The translations under genes were made by a program, and so were the position numbers. Positions 1 to 12,207 of a DNA stretch of 64,000 nucleotides are shown piece after piece (the stretch's first letter is position 1; each line of letters opens with the position of its first letter). The notes below the pieces were generated by a model that saw only the letters and a program-made list of their open reading frames with translations, searched no databases and was not told where the DNA came from. The DNA lies in NCBI RefSeq assembly GCF_032452875.1, contig NC_083869.1:78734501-78798500 (forward strand), read 5' to 3'. The DNA is from Bos javanicus (taxonomy: Eukaryota; Chordata; Mammalia; Artiodactyla; Bovidae).

Positions 1-180
1 AGGGATTGGGGGCAGGAGGAGAAGGGGACAACAGAGGATGAGATGGCTGGATGGCATCTCTGACTCAATGGACGTGAGTATCAGTGAACTCCGGGGGTTG
101 GTGATGGACAGGAAGGCCTGGCGTGCTGCGATTCATAGGGTCACAAAGAGTCGGACACGACTGAGCGACTGATCTGATCT
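1..180 (+). mobile_element. BovB (RTE LINE) 3' end, cut by the window edge
   Basis: The sequence matches the end of the BovB reading frame and its short 3' tail: the GGCAGGAGGAGAAGGGGAC segment, then AGTCGGACACGACTGAGCGA, which closes most BovB copies. The rest of the element would lie left of the window. Only the family match is claimed. Confidence 0.9.
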
Positions 181-182
181 AA

Positions 183-892
183 TGGTTAATATGCTGAAAG
201 TTCTAATGGATAAAGTAGAGAGCATATCGAATACATGGGCAGTGTAAGCAGAGATGTGGACAACCTAAAAACCAAAGAGAAATGCTAGAGATCAAAAACA
301 CTATAACAGAAGTGAAGAATGCCTTCAATGGGCTTAGTAGATTGATTACAACTGAGTACAGAATATTTGTGCTTAAATTTGAAGCCAGATTTATAGGAAT
401 ACAAATTCAAAAGCAAGAGAAACAGGAAAAAAACTAAATGGAATATCCAAGGACAGTGAGACAACTACCAAAATGTAGCATATGCATAATGGGGAATACC
501 AGAAAGAGAATACAGAGAAAGCAACAGAAAAAAAATATTTAAAATAATAATGATTGATAATTTACCCAAATTTATATCAAATACCAAACCAGAAGCAAAG
601 GAAATTCATAGAACACCAAGTAGGATAAACGTTCCAAAACTATACCTAGGCATGCCACTTTTACTCCAGAGAATCATTTTTTTCTTAATCCCAATAGAAG
701 CCAGATGGCAAAAACAAAACAAAAACCTTGCATGTGGAGAAATGAAGACAAGAATTACATCAAATTTCTCCTTAAAACCATACATGAAAAGAATGTGATG
801 AAATATTTAAAGTATTGGGAAAAGCTCCACCAACGTAGAACTTTATATCATGCAAAATTATCCTTCAAAAGTGAAGGAGAAAGTGAAGTCAC
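183..892 (+). pseudogene. L1 ORF1 remnant
   Basis: Broken frames resemble the C-terminal half of the L1 ORF1 RNA-binding protein: an EIHRTPSRIN-like segment at about 598-630 corresponds to the conserved QRTP region, and HAKLSFKSEGE at about 850-880 to the conserved PAKLSFISEGE region. Frameshifts and stops separate the pieces, so no protein is possible. It ends where a new L1 5' terminus begins at 893, so it is probably an older L1 into which the next one inserted. Confidence 0.75.
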
Positions 893-3170
893 TAAGATGA
901 CAGAGTAGGAAACCCCAGCCTCTATGACCCACTAAGAAAGGTAATTAGACAGATATCAGTGAATAAAACAGCTCAGGGAATCCTCAGTAGTTCATTTAAG
1001 AAGACTCAGCAACACTATGAAAAAAAAACACCTTATGATAACAGCAGATAAAGGGTAAGAATAGCTCCATTTTGCCTACATCATCCCATCTCCCAGGCTG
1101 CCTTAGAGCCAAGAGGGAACTTTCTGGCCTGAGAGAATTCCTCTCACTGGGAAAAGGAAAGCAGAATGAGTGACCAGCTTTGGGGGCACTTCATGAAGGG
1201 CCTGCTTTGGTTTGACCCTACCAAAAGCCTGGTATCTGAGAGGTCTGCTGCTGCTAAGTTGCTTCAGTCGTGTCCGACTCTGTGCGACCCCATAGACGGC
1301 AGCCCCTCAGGCTCCGCCATCCCTGGGATTCTCCAGGCAAGAACACTGGAGTGGGTTGCCATTGCCTTCTCCAATGCATTAAAGTGAAAAGTGAAAGTGA
1401 AGTCGCTCAGTCGTCTCCGACTCTTAGTGACCCCACGGACTGCACCCTACCAGGCTCCTGCGTCCATGAGATTCTCCAGGCAAGAGTACTGGAGTGGGTT
1501 GCGATTGCCTTCTCCAATTTGAGAGGTCTAGGGACCAATAAGAGCAAAGAAGAAGGGCAGGGACTGTCAGGACCAACCTTGTAGTGGGAAGAACTGTGGT
1601 TCTCAATACCCTGCTCTATAAAGGATCCCAGCAGCCTTCACCACGGAGGATCTCAATAAATTTTCCAGATGTTTCAGAGCCCTGCAGCACTGAAGATCCC
1701 ACCACAGACTCTAGTAGGCCGCTTTGTAGAGAACCCCAGAAGTTTTTATCACTGAGGGAACCAAAAACCAGCACTGCTAACACAGACCCTCTGCAGATTT
1801 CACCACTGAGGGCCCCACAAATTGTGTCAGTCTCAGACTCCAGCTGTCTGATTAGCTCTTGGCCCATGGCCCCCATCCCAAAGTCACCCAAGACACTAGT
1901 ACTTCTGCAGATTCCTTTAGCCCCAGGATCCACACTGATAACCAGTCCTTGCCTCTATAACTGTGCATGTGTACAATGACAATACAGGATCACATGACTG
2001 GACTCCCCGCCCCCCACCAACAACCATTACCATGGCCTTGCAGCCCAGGCACCCACATCTGCTCAGGCCTTAGAGTCACCCCAACTCCAATCACTAGCCA
2101 TTATTCTGCAAATGCACACAGTAAACTCCATGCTATGATATACCTGTATACCAGCAGCCCTGACTCCTTTCAGTGTTCTGTAACACTGTGTACATGCCTG
2201 CAGCTACACCCTGCAGCCATACAAGTGCATATCAACAACCAAAGTCCAAAGCTATTTTTAGGCCCAGGTCTAGGCCAGCTTTTGCCACTAACACTCATGT
2301 ATGCACACATATCTAGCCACTGAAGCTGTGCACCGACATGTTGTTTGCCTTGACTTCTGTCACTGGCTTTTAGCGGTTCACCTTCACAGCTAGCTGAACG
2401 TGCACACTGACAACCACAGTCATAACTGCTCATATACGGGGAGCATGTCCTGACCTTTGCCACAGTCCTACACTGCTGTGCACACTCACAGCTAATACCT
2501 AAAGCTCACACTGTTAGCCCCATGTCCTATAACAGGTCTGCAATGCCATGTTTGTACCTTCAGGTAGATCGCATAGCTTCACAAATACATACTGATAACC
2601 CAGGCCCCCAGTTCTGCCTGAGCACCAATCTGGCCCCAATTCCCATCACCGTACCTGTTGCTATGCATGTGGCCAGTTCCTACAGTCACACAAAGGAATA
2701 CTGACAGCTTAGGTTCACATAGATGTTCATGGACCCACATTCCTAGGCCCTACCACTAGCCCAGGCCCTCACCACTACTGGTGTGCCTATAGTCAGCTGC
2801 TGCCAAGATATAGTCACCTGTAACCATCCCCAAAAGTAAGTACAGGTACACTACAGTCTCCAGACACCACTACTGCCTACCCTGGTTCCATGCTGTAAAA
2901 ATGGAAATGAAGTCCCCACCAGCCCTTGAAATTACTACAGACCCCCTTCAGCTATTGACATCAAAGATTATGCATTTGCTTAAATCATGGACCCTAACTG
3001 CCTAAGTCAACAAGGCACCACACCCACACTGGACCAGAAGATACCACACACCCTACACTTGGTACCAAGTACCATCAGACCCTGCCCTCTCCACCATGTC
3101 TCCACTGCAGGTAAAGATCTTTCCTAACCAAAAAAGTTAATAAAATTTGGAAGAAGTGAATATATCTTCA
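893..3170 (+). other. L1 5'UTR-like region
   Basis: This lies between the L1-like start and the ORF1 remnant and is GC-richer than its surroundings. The open frames at 1584-1979 and 1967-2323 look like chance frames in an untranslated leader. In L1 this segment holds the internal promoter; no promoter element can be pointed to here. Apart from the Bov-A2 it may contain unrecognised sequence. Confidence 0.55.
1247..1519 (+). mobile_element. Bov-A2 SINE
   Basis: Two Bov-A monomers in tandem, beginning with the GCTGCTGCTAAG motif and ending at CCTTCTCCAAT. A perfect 10-bp target duplication, TGAGAGGTCT, flanks it (1237-1246 and 1520-1529). It inserted into the L1 5'UTR-like region. Confidence 0.93.
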
Positions 3171-3171
3171 A

Positions 3172-3960
3172 ATGTGTGGTCACCTAACCAAGGCAACAGA
3201 GATCATGAAGAATAAGAAAAACATAACACTCCCAAAGAAATACAATAAATTTCTAAAAACTGACTTCAATGTAGTGACAATCCATAAATTTCCTGGTAAA
3301 AAATTCAAAATGATTATTCTAAAGATGATCAGAGAACAGGAAAACTGTTATCAGTTTAATAAATCAGAAAAGCAATACAAGACAAAATGAGCTGTAATAT
3401 GAAGAGTTGGAAAGCATGAAAAAGAACCCAACAGAAACTGAATCTGAAGAATATAGGAATGCAACTAAATAATGCAATAGAGAACTTCAATAGCAGACTC
3501 ATTCAAGCAGAAGACATAGTAAACTCAAAAACAAGTCACATGAAAGTACCCAACCAAAATAGAAAAATAATTAATGAATTAATTAAATTAAAAGGAATGA
3601 AGAAAACTTACAAGACTTTTGGGACACCATCAAACAAAAATATACACTTTATAGGAATCCCAGAAGAGCAAGAAATGGCAGAAAGTTCATTTTAAGAAAT
3701 AATGGATGAAAACTTCCCAAATATTAGGAAAAATATGGACATACAGGCCTGTGAAGCTGCAGGTCCCCAGTCAACATCAACTTAAAGAAGACTTCAACAA
3801 GACATATATTAATAAAACCATCAAAAGTCAAAAACAAAGAGAAAATCTTTAAGCCAGCAAGAGAAAATGTCATACATAAGACTGTAAGCAGATATCTCAA
3901 CAGAAATCTTGTGGGCCAAGAGAAAGTGAAATAATATACTTGAAATGCTGGAAGTAAAAC
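3172..3960 (+). pseudogene. L1 ORF1 remnant of the old L1
   Basis: Two short frames (3172-3390 and 3459-3695) and the following A-rich sequence fit a decayed L1 ORF1: a coiled-coil-like, lysine- and glutamate-rich N-terminal part, then a segment reading FIGIPEEQEMAE, close to the conserved ORF1 stretch before the RNA-recognition domain. Several stops and frameshifts are present. Confidence 0.6.
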
Positions 3961-3975
3961 CTGCCAACAGTTTTT

Positions 3976-4338
3976 CTTTTTTTTTTTTATCTTTTATGTT
4001 GTTGTTGTTGTTGTTTTTAATTTTATTTTATTTTTAAACTTTACATAATTGTATTAGTTTTGCCAAATATCAAAATGAATCCATCACAGGTATACATGTG
4101 CTCCCCATTCTGAACCCTCCTCCCTCCTCCCTCCCCATACCATCCCTCTGGGTCGTCCCAGTGCACTTAGCCCCAAGCATACAGTATCGTGCATTGAACC
4201 TGGACTGCCTGTGTACGAGACAGCAAAAGTGATGCTGATGTATGGAACAGTCTTATGGACTCTGTGGGAGAGGGAGAGGGTGGGAAGATTTGGGAGAATG
4301 GCATTGAAACATGTAAAATATCATGTATGAAACGAGAT
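3976..4338 (-). mobile_element. Young ruminant L1 3' end with inverted 5' part
   Basis: The left half (to about 4209) is the antisense L1 3'UTR, starting with a poly-T run that represents the poly(A) tail. The right half (about 4210-4338) is the sequence that normally precedes it, but in sense orientation. The two halves abut at nearly adjacent consensus positions. A 13-bp duplication, GCCAACAGTTTTT, flanks the whole (3963-3975 and 4339-4351). This is the layout explained by twin priming. Confidence 0.88.
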
Positions 4339-4899
4339 GCCAACAGTTTTTTACTTGGCAAAACTAGCCTTCAGAATTGAAAGAGAAAAAAATTATTCCC
4401 AGACTGCCCCCCCACCTGCAAAAAAGAAAATTCAAGGATTTCAAAACAAATACCACCTTTAAAGAAATGCTAAAGGGAGTACTTTAAGCCAAAAAGAAAG
4501 TATGTTAATAAGTAACAAAAAAATCACATAAAAGTATAAAACTCATTGGTAAAGCTGAAATATACAGTCAAAATAAAAATATTCTAATATTGTAAGCGTG
4601 GTTTGAAAATCACTTACAACTCTAGTATGAAGATTAAAAGACAAAAGATTAAAAATAACTATAGATACATTAATTTGTTAATGAATATACAATTAAAATA
4701 TGCAAATTGTCACATCAAAAACGTAAAAGGTATGGGGGGAGGGTAAAAGAGTTGAGAATTTGTGTGTGAACAAAGGTAAGGTGTTATCAGATTCACATAG
4801 ACTGTAATAGATATAAGAATAGATATAAGAAATTTTATATGTGTCATGGTAATTATGAAGCAAAAGTTCACACCAGGTACAGAAAAGATAAATAAAAAC

Positions 4900-5590
4900 T
4901 GAAAGCATACCAAATTAAAATCATGAAATCACAAAAGAAGACAGGAAAAGAGAAAGAAACAAACTGAGAATCTGAAACACTTAAAAAATAGTAATCAAAA
5001 TGAAAATGTTATCTATTAGTAAGACTTTAAACATAAAAAGACTAAATTCTCCAATCAAAAGACACAGAGTTGTTCAATGGAAAAAAAAAAAGTTTCAGCT
5101 TACAAAACATTCATATCAGCTTTCAGACAGACATAGACTGAAGGTTAGCAGATGGAAAAATATGCCCCATAAAAATGGAAACAAAAGAGTAGCTACACTT
5201 ATTTAAGACAAAATAGAAAGTCAATTGAAATAAGAGGCAATGAAGGTTATACAGAATAACAAACATCAACTCCTCAAGAGAAAATGACAGGAGTAAATAC
5301 ATATGTACCCAGCCTTGCAACACTTACATATATTGAACCAATATAGACAGATCTGAAGAGGAAAAAAACAGCAGCACAAAAGTAGTAGATTTCAAGACCC
5401 CACTTCCAACAATGAACAGATCATCCAAACAGAAAGTCAGTAAGAAAACACGACCTGAACTACGTTTTAGAACAAATGGGCCTAACATATATAGAGAATA
5501 TCCATCCAGTGACAAAATACACATTTTCTCAATCATACCCAGAAGGCTCTTTGAGAAAGATTATATATTAGGCCACAAGAAAAGTCTTAA
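4900..5590 (+). pseudogene. L1 ORF2 endonuclease-region remnant
   Basis: Degraded sequence matches the N-terminal endonuclease part of L1 ORF2, including pieces for the AAAGACACAGAG..., GACTGAAGGTTAGCAGATGG and ATTATATATTAGGCCACAAG regions. The frames are broken by many stops. It is interrupted at about 5591 by the next L1 and resumes at about 8520. Confidence 0.65.
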
Positions 5591-6879
5591 ATTTTTTTCT
5601 TCATATTTACATTTCTTGTTTTTAATTGAAATATAGCTGATTTTCAGTTTTGTATTACTTCCTGTTGTAGAGAAGAGTGAATTCTTAATGCATATACAGA
5701 TATCCACTCTTTTAAAATTATTTTCCCATACAGATAATTATAGAGTATTGAGTAGAGTTCCCTGTGCTATACAGTAGGTTTTTATTAGTTATCTACTTTA
5801 TATATAGTAGTATGTATAATTTCAGTCCAAATCTCCTAATTTATCCCTCCCCCCTTCCCTCCCCGTAATTGTAAGTTTATTTACCACATTTGTGACTCTA
5901 TTCCAGTTTTGTAAATAAGTTCATTTGTATCATTTTTAGATATAAAGTGATGCAATGTATTTGTCTTTCTATATCTGGCTTACTTCCCTCAGTTTGACAA
6001 TCTCTAGATCCATACATGTTGCTATAAATGGCATAATTTTATTATTTTTATGGCTGAGTAATAGTCCATTGTATATATGTACCATATCTTCTTTATCCAT
6101 TCCTCTGTCAATGGACATTTAGGTTGCTTTCATAGCCTGGATGCTATAAAAAAAAAAAAAAAAGAACTGCTACAATAAAAATTGAGATGTGTGTATCTTT
6201 TTGAAACATGGTTTTCTCCAGATATTTGCCCAGGAGTGAGATTGTTAGATCATATGGTACTTCTATATTTAGTGTTTTTTAGGAACCTCCATACTGTTCT
6301 CCATAGTGATTGTACCAATTTGCATTCCCACCAACATTATAGAAGGGTTCCCTCCACACCCTTTCCAGTATTATTGTTTATAAATTTTTTGATGATGCAC
6401 ATTCTGACCAGTGTGAGGAGATACCTCATTGTAGTTTTGATTTGCATTTCTCTAATAATTAGTAGTGTTGAACATCTTTTCATGTGCTTTTTTGGCCAGC
6501 TTTATGTCTTCTTTGGAGAAATATCTATTTAGACACTCCACCCATTTTTTATTTAGATATAAACCTGCATGAGCTGTTTGTATATTTTAGATTTTAATCC
6601 TTTATCAGTCACTTCATTTGTAAGTATTTTCTCTCATTCTATGGGTTGTCTTTCTGTTTTGTTTACATTTTCCTTTGCTGTGTAAAAGATTTAAGCTTAA
6701 TTAGGTCCCATTTGTTTATTTCTGTTTTTATTTTCTTTACTCAAGGAGGTGAATCAAAAAAGATATTGCTGCAATTTATGTGAGAGAATGTTCTTCCTAT
6801 GCTTTTTGCAAGTTTTATCCAGCCTTATATTTAGGGCTTTAATCCATCTTGAGTTAATTTTTGTTTATTGTGTTAAAGA

Positions 6880-7580
6880 AAATTACAGGTCAATATCGAT
6901 GAACACAGATATAAAAGTCCTCCACAAAATACTAGCAATCCCAATCTAAGAACACATTAAAATGATCTTATAGTATGATCAAGTGAGAGTTATCCCAGGG
7001 ATGCAAGGAGTCTTAAATATAAGCAAATCAATCTATGTGATATATCATATTTACAAATTAAAGAATAAAGCCATATGACCATCTCAATAGTTGCAGAAAA
7101 AGCTTTCAACAAAATTCAACATCTATTTATGATTAAGTTCTCCAGAACGTGGACTTAGAGGGAACCTACCTCAACATAACAAAGGCCATATATGACATAC
7201 TCACAGATAACATTGTTCTCAATGGTGAAAATCTGAAAACATTTCCTCTAAGATCAGGAACAGGATGTCCACTCTTGCAACTTTGATTCAACATAGTTTT
7301 GAAAGTTCTAGCCACAGCAATCAGAGATGAAAAAGAAATAAAAGGAATCCAAATTGGAAAAGAAGCAAAACAATCTCTGCTTGTGGAAGACATGATACTA
7401 TATATAGAAATTTCTAAAGATGCTACCATAAAGCTAGTAGAACACATCAATAAATTTGGTAAAGTTGCAGGACACAAAATTAATACACAGAAATTTCTTG
7501 CATTCCTATAAACTAAGAAAGGTTGATCAGAAAAAGGAAATAAAAATCCCATTTACTATTGCCTTAAAAAGAATAAAATG
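6880..7580 (+). pseudogene. L1 ORF2 reverse-transcriptase remnant
   Basis: A frame at 7299-7511 reads KEIKGIQIGKEAKQSLLVED and onward, matching the L1 RT region around the catalytic FADD box. The box has decayed to VEDM, so the motif is lost. Upstream sequence fits the RT fingers and palm but contains stops. It belongs to the inverted 5' part of the 5592-8519 L1. Confidence 0.8.
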
Positions 7581-7589
7581 CATGGTAAT

Positions 7590-7861
7590 AAGGCAATAGC
7601 ACCCCACTCCAGTACTCCTGCCTGGAAAATCCCATGGACGGAGGAGCCTGGTAGGCTGCCGTCCATGGGGTCGCTAAGAGTCAGACACAACTGAGCGACT
7701 TCACTTTCACTATTCGCTTTCATGCATTGGAGAAGGAAATGGCAACCCACTCCAGTGTTCTTGCCTGGAGAATCCCAGGGACGGGGAGCCTGGTGGGCTG
7801 CCGTCTATGGGGTCGCACAGAATTGGACACGACTGAAGCGACTTAGCAGCAGCAGCAGCAA
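7590..7861 (-). mobile_element. Bov-A2 SINE
   Basis: Two Bov-A monomers in antisense, ending on the right with the reverse-strand GCAGCAGCAGCAGC repeat that marks the SINE start. It interrupts the L1 RT remnant, whose sequence resumes with TTAAGGAGGCAAAATA on the right. Confidence 0.92.
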
Positions 7862-8052
7862 GCCTACTTAAGGAGGCAAAATATCTGTACAAAGATACTG
7901 ATGAAAGAAATCAAGGTGACAGAAACAGATGGAGAAATACACAACGTTCTTGGATTGAAAGAATCAATATCATGAAAAGCATACTGTACCCAAAGCAATC
8001 TACAGATTCAATGCAAATGCTACCAAATTACTAATGGCATTTTTCATGGAAT

Positions 8053-8166
8053 TCAGTCAAGTTGCTCAGTTGTGTCCGACTCTTTGCAATCCCATGGACT
8101 GTAGCCTACCAGGCTCCTCCATCCATGGAATTTTCCAGGCAAGAATACTGGAGTGGGTTGCCATTT
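8053..8166 (+). mobile_element. Bov-A SINE, single monomer
   Basis: One Bov-A unit from TTCAGTCAAGTTGCTCAG to GAGTGGGTTGCCATT, inserted in the sense L1 ORF2 sequence. The L1 continues directly on both sides. Confidence 0.85.
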
Positions 8167-9950
8167 TAGAACAAAAAATAAAATAAAATAAATTTGTATG
8201 GAGAAACAAAAGATCCTGACTAGCCAAAGCAATCTTGAGAAAGAAAAACAGAGCTGGAGGAATCAGGCTCCTTGACTTCAGAGTATACTACAAAGCTACA
8301 GTCATCAAAATGTATGATACCAGCACAAAAACAGAAATTCAGATCAATGGACAACAATAGAAAGCCCAGAGATAAACCCACATACCTTTGGTCAATTAAT
8401 CTATGACAAAGGAGGCAAGAATATACAATGGAGACAAGGCAGACTCTTCATTAAGTGGTGCTGGTAAAATTGAACAGCTTCATGTAAAAGAATGAAATCA
8501 TAACACTCTCTTAACACTACTAACAAATTTTAAGATATTACAATTATATAAAATATCTCTTCCAAGTACAATGATGTTGAACTAGAAATTAATAACTAGA
8601 GAAAGCATGGAATATTCACAGATATGTGAAGATTGAACAACACACATCTGAATAACCAATGAGTACAAAAGCAATAAAAAAGGAAATAAAAGAAATACCT
8701 TGGAAGAAATGAAAATAGAAATACATGTACAAAAAAAAATCCTTAAGGTATGTGGCAAAAGAGGTCTAAGAGCAAAGTTTATAGTGGTAAGTGCCTATGT
8801 TAAGAATAAAAGAAAGTTCTCAAATAAACAACGTAATTTTATAACTCAAGGGACTAGAAAATGAATAAAGAGCCTAAATTAGAAGAAGGCAGGAGATAAG
8901 AATGATCAGAGAAGGAATAAATGAACAGAGACTAGAAATATAATAGAAAAGATCAATAAAACTAAGAGATTTTTAAAGATAAACATAGTTGAGAAATCTT
9001 TATGTAGACTGACAAAGAAAAAAACATGAGAAGACTCAAAATCATAAATGTAAGAGAAGATATTACAGCTGATACCACAGAAATAAAAAGAACCAGAAGA
9101 GAGAACTTTGATTAAATATATGCCAACAAATTCAATAACCTAAAAGAAATGGATAAATTCCTATAAACATACAACATGCTCTTACCATTTGATCCAGGAG
9201 TGATGCTCTTTGGTATTTACCCAAAGGAACTGAAAACTTATGTCCACACCACACAAAAGCATGGTTTAGACTATGAATGTTTAGACCAACCTTTTTCATA
9301 ATTGCTAAATTTTAAAAATAAGAAATCCTGCAGTAGGTAAATAGATAAACAAATTGTGGTACATTCAGACAATGGACTATTATTTAGTTATCAAAAAAAG
9401 AGCTAACAAACTTAAGAAGTGGAGGAATCTTAAATGCTACTTAAATATTAAATATTTTAAAATTTTAAATATTACTAAGCAAGAGCAGCCAATGTGAGAA
9501 GGTTAAATACTGTATGACTTTAACTGTAAAATATTCTGCAAAAGGTAAAAATATAGAGTAAGTAAAAAGATCAGTGGTTTGATGGGAAGGGAGGCATGAA
9601 TATGTGGAGCACATAGGATTTTCAGGGCATGAAATATATTATATTGTATCATAATGATAGATACATGATATATTTGTGCAGACACTAGAATGTACAACAG
9701 CAAAATTTGACCATCATTTAAACCACAAACTTGAGTGATTATGATGTGTCAATGTAGGTTTATCAGTTGTAAAAAATGAACCATTCTTTGGGGGATATTG
9801 ATAATGGTGGAGGCTATACGTGTGTGGGAGCAGGAAGTATATGAGGAATCTCTGAAACTTCCTTTTACTTTACTATGACCTTTAAACTTTCCCCAAAACT
9901 ATGTCTTACAAAATCTATAAATATATTAAAATACTTATAATAAATGTTTT

Positions 9951-11183
9951 CAGTTCTTCATCTGCTAAGTTTCATCCCTCTCCCATTTATGGATCTGTTT
10001 CTTGTGACTGAATTTGACCTTGTTGTGAGTCACCACTTACTGTCTCTTTGAATATCTAATTATTTGTACCGGAGGCTGGACAATGTGTTGAGTTATATTA
10101 TTGGGTATTTGGAATTAATCACATCGTTTTAAAGAGTGTTGAAGTTTGCTTAGCAGGAAGTTAAATTATTTGTGGATTAGGTTGTTTTTAATTCTTGTTA
10201 AGTTGAATGTAGTGTACCCTTTAGTACTATTTTATCCATACTGTTAATGGGTGACATTTTTTATTACTATTGATTCAGTGTCTTCAGTGTAGTTTATCTC
10301 ATCCTTATACAGGATGAGATTCTTATACAGGAAGAATTTGAACATCTCCCAACTCTATGTGAATTCCAGGCAGCATTTACTTTGTAACTCTTCATAAAGT
10401 GTTCTATTTTTGTCTTCCTGGAAGTTCTACTCATTGCATTGTAACATTAAGCCAAATATTCAAGACTACCACCTATGAAAATTTTTGAAGACTTTCTTGT
10501 CTATATCTCTTTTCTTTGATATTCTTCTCCATGAGTGTCATCCAACTCAACTTTACTAGACTATTCTCTCTGTCTGATCAATTCAGCAAGAGTCTTGTCT
10601 TCTGCTTAAGTTGCCCTCCCTAAGTTGTGGTTCAGAAAAATGCCTTCGGTATAAAGCTGGGGCATTCAGAGGGCTGGCTGGCCATATTGGTCTTCTTTCT
10701 TTCTGGGATCACAGTTATGAATCACTTGCCAATTTTCTCTTTTTTATGGCAGGAGGGTAAGATTGATCTTGGTAAGTGCTTCGTGCCCAAAGCAGAAAAT
10801 TACACGGAATATTTCTAGAATTAACGATAATACATTAATGATGATTTTGTGATTATTTTATTGAATATAAAAGTTTGTGGGATATTCACTTGAAAATAAT
10901 CATCAGGCAATTGAATATTTGGCAACTCATGTAGTGATGCAGACAGGATGTATACTGAAGAGTTATTTTTATGGAGAGAATTTATGACAGAAGTGGAAGT
11001 AGGGACAGTCATAGTCAAGTGATGGTACATTTAAAAAGTTGCTGGATGTTAGAGTTGTTAGAAGCGAGGAAGTATAGTAACTACATTTTATGAATTAAAT
11101 TTTATAATTTTTTTCAGAAGAATATGCATTTGATATTGCAGGAAATAGCAGTTTGGATTTTTCCCATTATAAATCATTTAAAT
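9951..11183. other. No gene recognised; possible old repeat remnants
   Basis: AT-rich sequence without a convincing open frame. The part around 10000-10250 resembles mammal-wide interspersed-repeat text that I cannot assign to a family. The frame at 10627-10818 is short and unlike any protein I know. Confidence 0.4.
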
Positions 11184-11311
11184 TACAGATCGTCCTTGAT
11201 TTATGATGAGTATGTCCCAATAACCACATTGTATATTGAAAATATATTAAGTTGAAAAACATTCAAATACATCTGACCTATGAAACATTGTAGCTTAGCC
11301 TATTCTACCTT

Positions 11312-11440
11312 GCAAATGTGCTCAGTCACTCAGTCGTTCAGTCTTGACTGACTCTTTGGACACCCCATGGACTGAAGCCAACCAGGCTCCTCTGCCCATG
11401 GACTTTTCCAGGCAGAATACTGGAGTAGGTTGCCATAGGA
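11312..11440 (+). mobile_element. Bov-A SINE monomer
   Basis: A single diverged Bov-A unit from GTGCTCAGTCACTCAG to the TGGAGTAGGTTGCCAT end. It is the left part of an insertion bounded by ATTCTACCTT at 11302-11311 and 11873-11882. Confidence 0.8.
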
Positions 11441-11872
11441 AAAGAACAAATTAGCCAAGATGGCACAGTCAGGCTCTCTTGCCCCATGGCCTCTTGCTCT
11501 TGCCACACATTTTGTAAATAATGATTATGTAACAGCTGAGATCACTTATAGCACTGCACATGCCCATCATGAGGTACCTACTTGGTTATGGATACTTTGT
11601 GCAGTATGCCTGTATGAGCTCCACTTAGAGTGGCAGTATTACTGCTACCTCATGGCTGTGTTTGTTGGGTCAGCCATGAGAGGAGAGAATATAGTTTGTC
11701 TGCTGCTATGGCTGCTGTGCCAGCCAGGAGAGAATAGATATGTCTGCAGTTTCTGTGGCTCCTTGAATGTTCTTCCAGCTTGCCTGCTTGCACCTTGTTT
11801 AGCATGGGTTCAATGAACAGTGTGCACAGTGAGATACAGTGAGACAACCGGCATTGTGAGTCGCCATTTCCG
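11441..11872. other. Unassigned moderately GC-rich segment, possibly LTR-derived
   Basis: About 430 bp lying between the Bov-A and a copy of the ATTCTACCTT duplication, so it arrived as part of an insertion into the Tigger-like element. The repeated GCCAGCCAGGAGAGAATA and GCCATGAGAGGAGAGAATAT-like phrases suggest an internally related sequence. Frames on both strands (11460-11816 plus, 11650-11847 minus) are not recognisable. An endogenous-retrovirus LTR is one guess. Confidence 0.35.
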
Positions 11873-11883
11873 ATTCTACCTTA

Positions 11884-12207
11884 TTGTGGTTATTGTTGTT
11901 CAGTCACTAAGCTGTGTCTGATATTTTGCAACTCAGTGGATTGTAGCCTGCCAGGCTCCTATGTCCTCCACTCTCTCCTGGAATTTGCTCAAATTTACGT
12001 CCATTGAGTTAGTTATGCTATATCACCATCTCATTCTCTGCTACCTCTTTCTCCTTGTGCCTTCAGTCTTTCCCAGCTTCAGGATCTTTTCCAGGGAATA
12101 AGTTCTTTTCCTGAGGTGGCCAAAGTATTGGAGCTTTGGCTTCAGCATCAGTCTTTCCAATGAATATTCAGGGTTGATTTCCTTTAAAATTGATTAATTT
12201 GATCACC
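11884..12207 (-). mobile_element. BovB 3' end, 5'-truncated
   Basis: Antisense BovB tail starting at TTGTTGTTCAGTCACTAAG and running to the GGGTTGATTTCCTTT segment. The flanks ATTCTACCTTA (11873-11883) and ATTCTATCTTA (12208-12218) form a target duplication with one mismatch. It is older than the surrounding BovBs by its divergence. Confidence 0.85.

Larger units (their letters stand above)
5592..8519 (-). mobile_element. L1 (L1MA-like) with a large inverted 5' segment
   Basis: Bases 5592-6879 are antisense L1: 3'UTR, then the end of ORF2. Bases 6880-8519 are sense L1 ORF2 reverse-transcriptase sequence. The antisense part stops at the ORF2 position coding near AACACAATAAACAAAA, and the sense part stops at CTAACACTAC, the adjacent consensus position, so the two pieces together form one continuous L1 3' half with an inversion. 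Host L1 sequence flanks it on both sides. Bov-A2 and Bov-A SINEs inserted later. Confidence 0.82.
893..9950 (+). mobile_element. Old, probably full-length L1 (L1M-like), split by later insertions
   Basis: The left end AAGATGACAGAGTAGGAAA resembles the canonical mammalian L1 start. It is followed by a roughly 2-kb 5'UTR-like stretch, an ORF1 remnant (3172-3960), an ORF2 endonuclease remnant (about 4900-5590), more ORF2 (8520-9175) and an L1M-type 3'UTR (9176-9950). Interruptions are a Bov-A2 (1247-1519) and two younger L1s (3976-4338 and 5592-8519). The middle and end of ORF2 are largely missing between about 9170 and 9180. All frames are broken. The subfamily is not assigned. Confidence 0.7.

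Noticed and set aside
1584..2323. Two overlapping frames of 131 and 118 codons
   Set aside because: They lie between an L1-like 5' start and an L1 ORF1 remnant, so they are best read as chance frames in an L1 leader.
11460..11816. 118-codon open frame (plus strand) as a possible gene
   Set aside because: It lies in an inserted, unassigned segment within a transposon, shows no recognisable domain, and an overlapping antisense frame exists; chance is likely.
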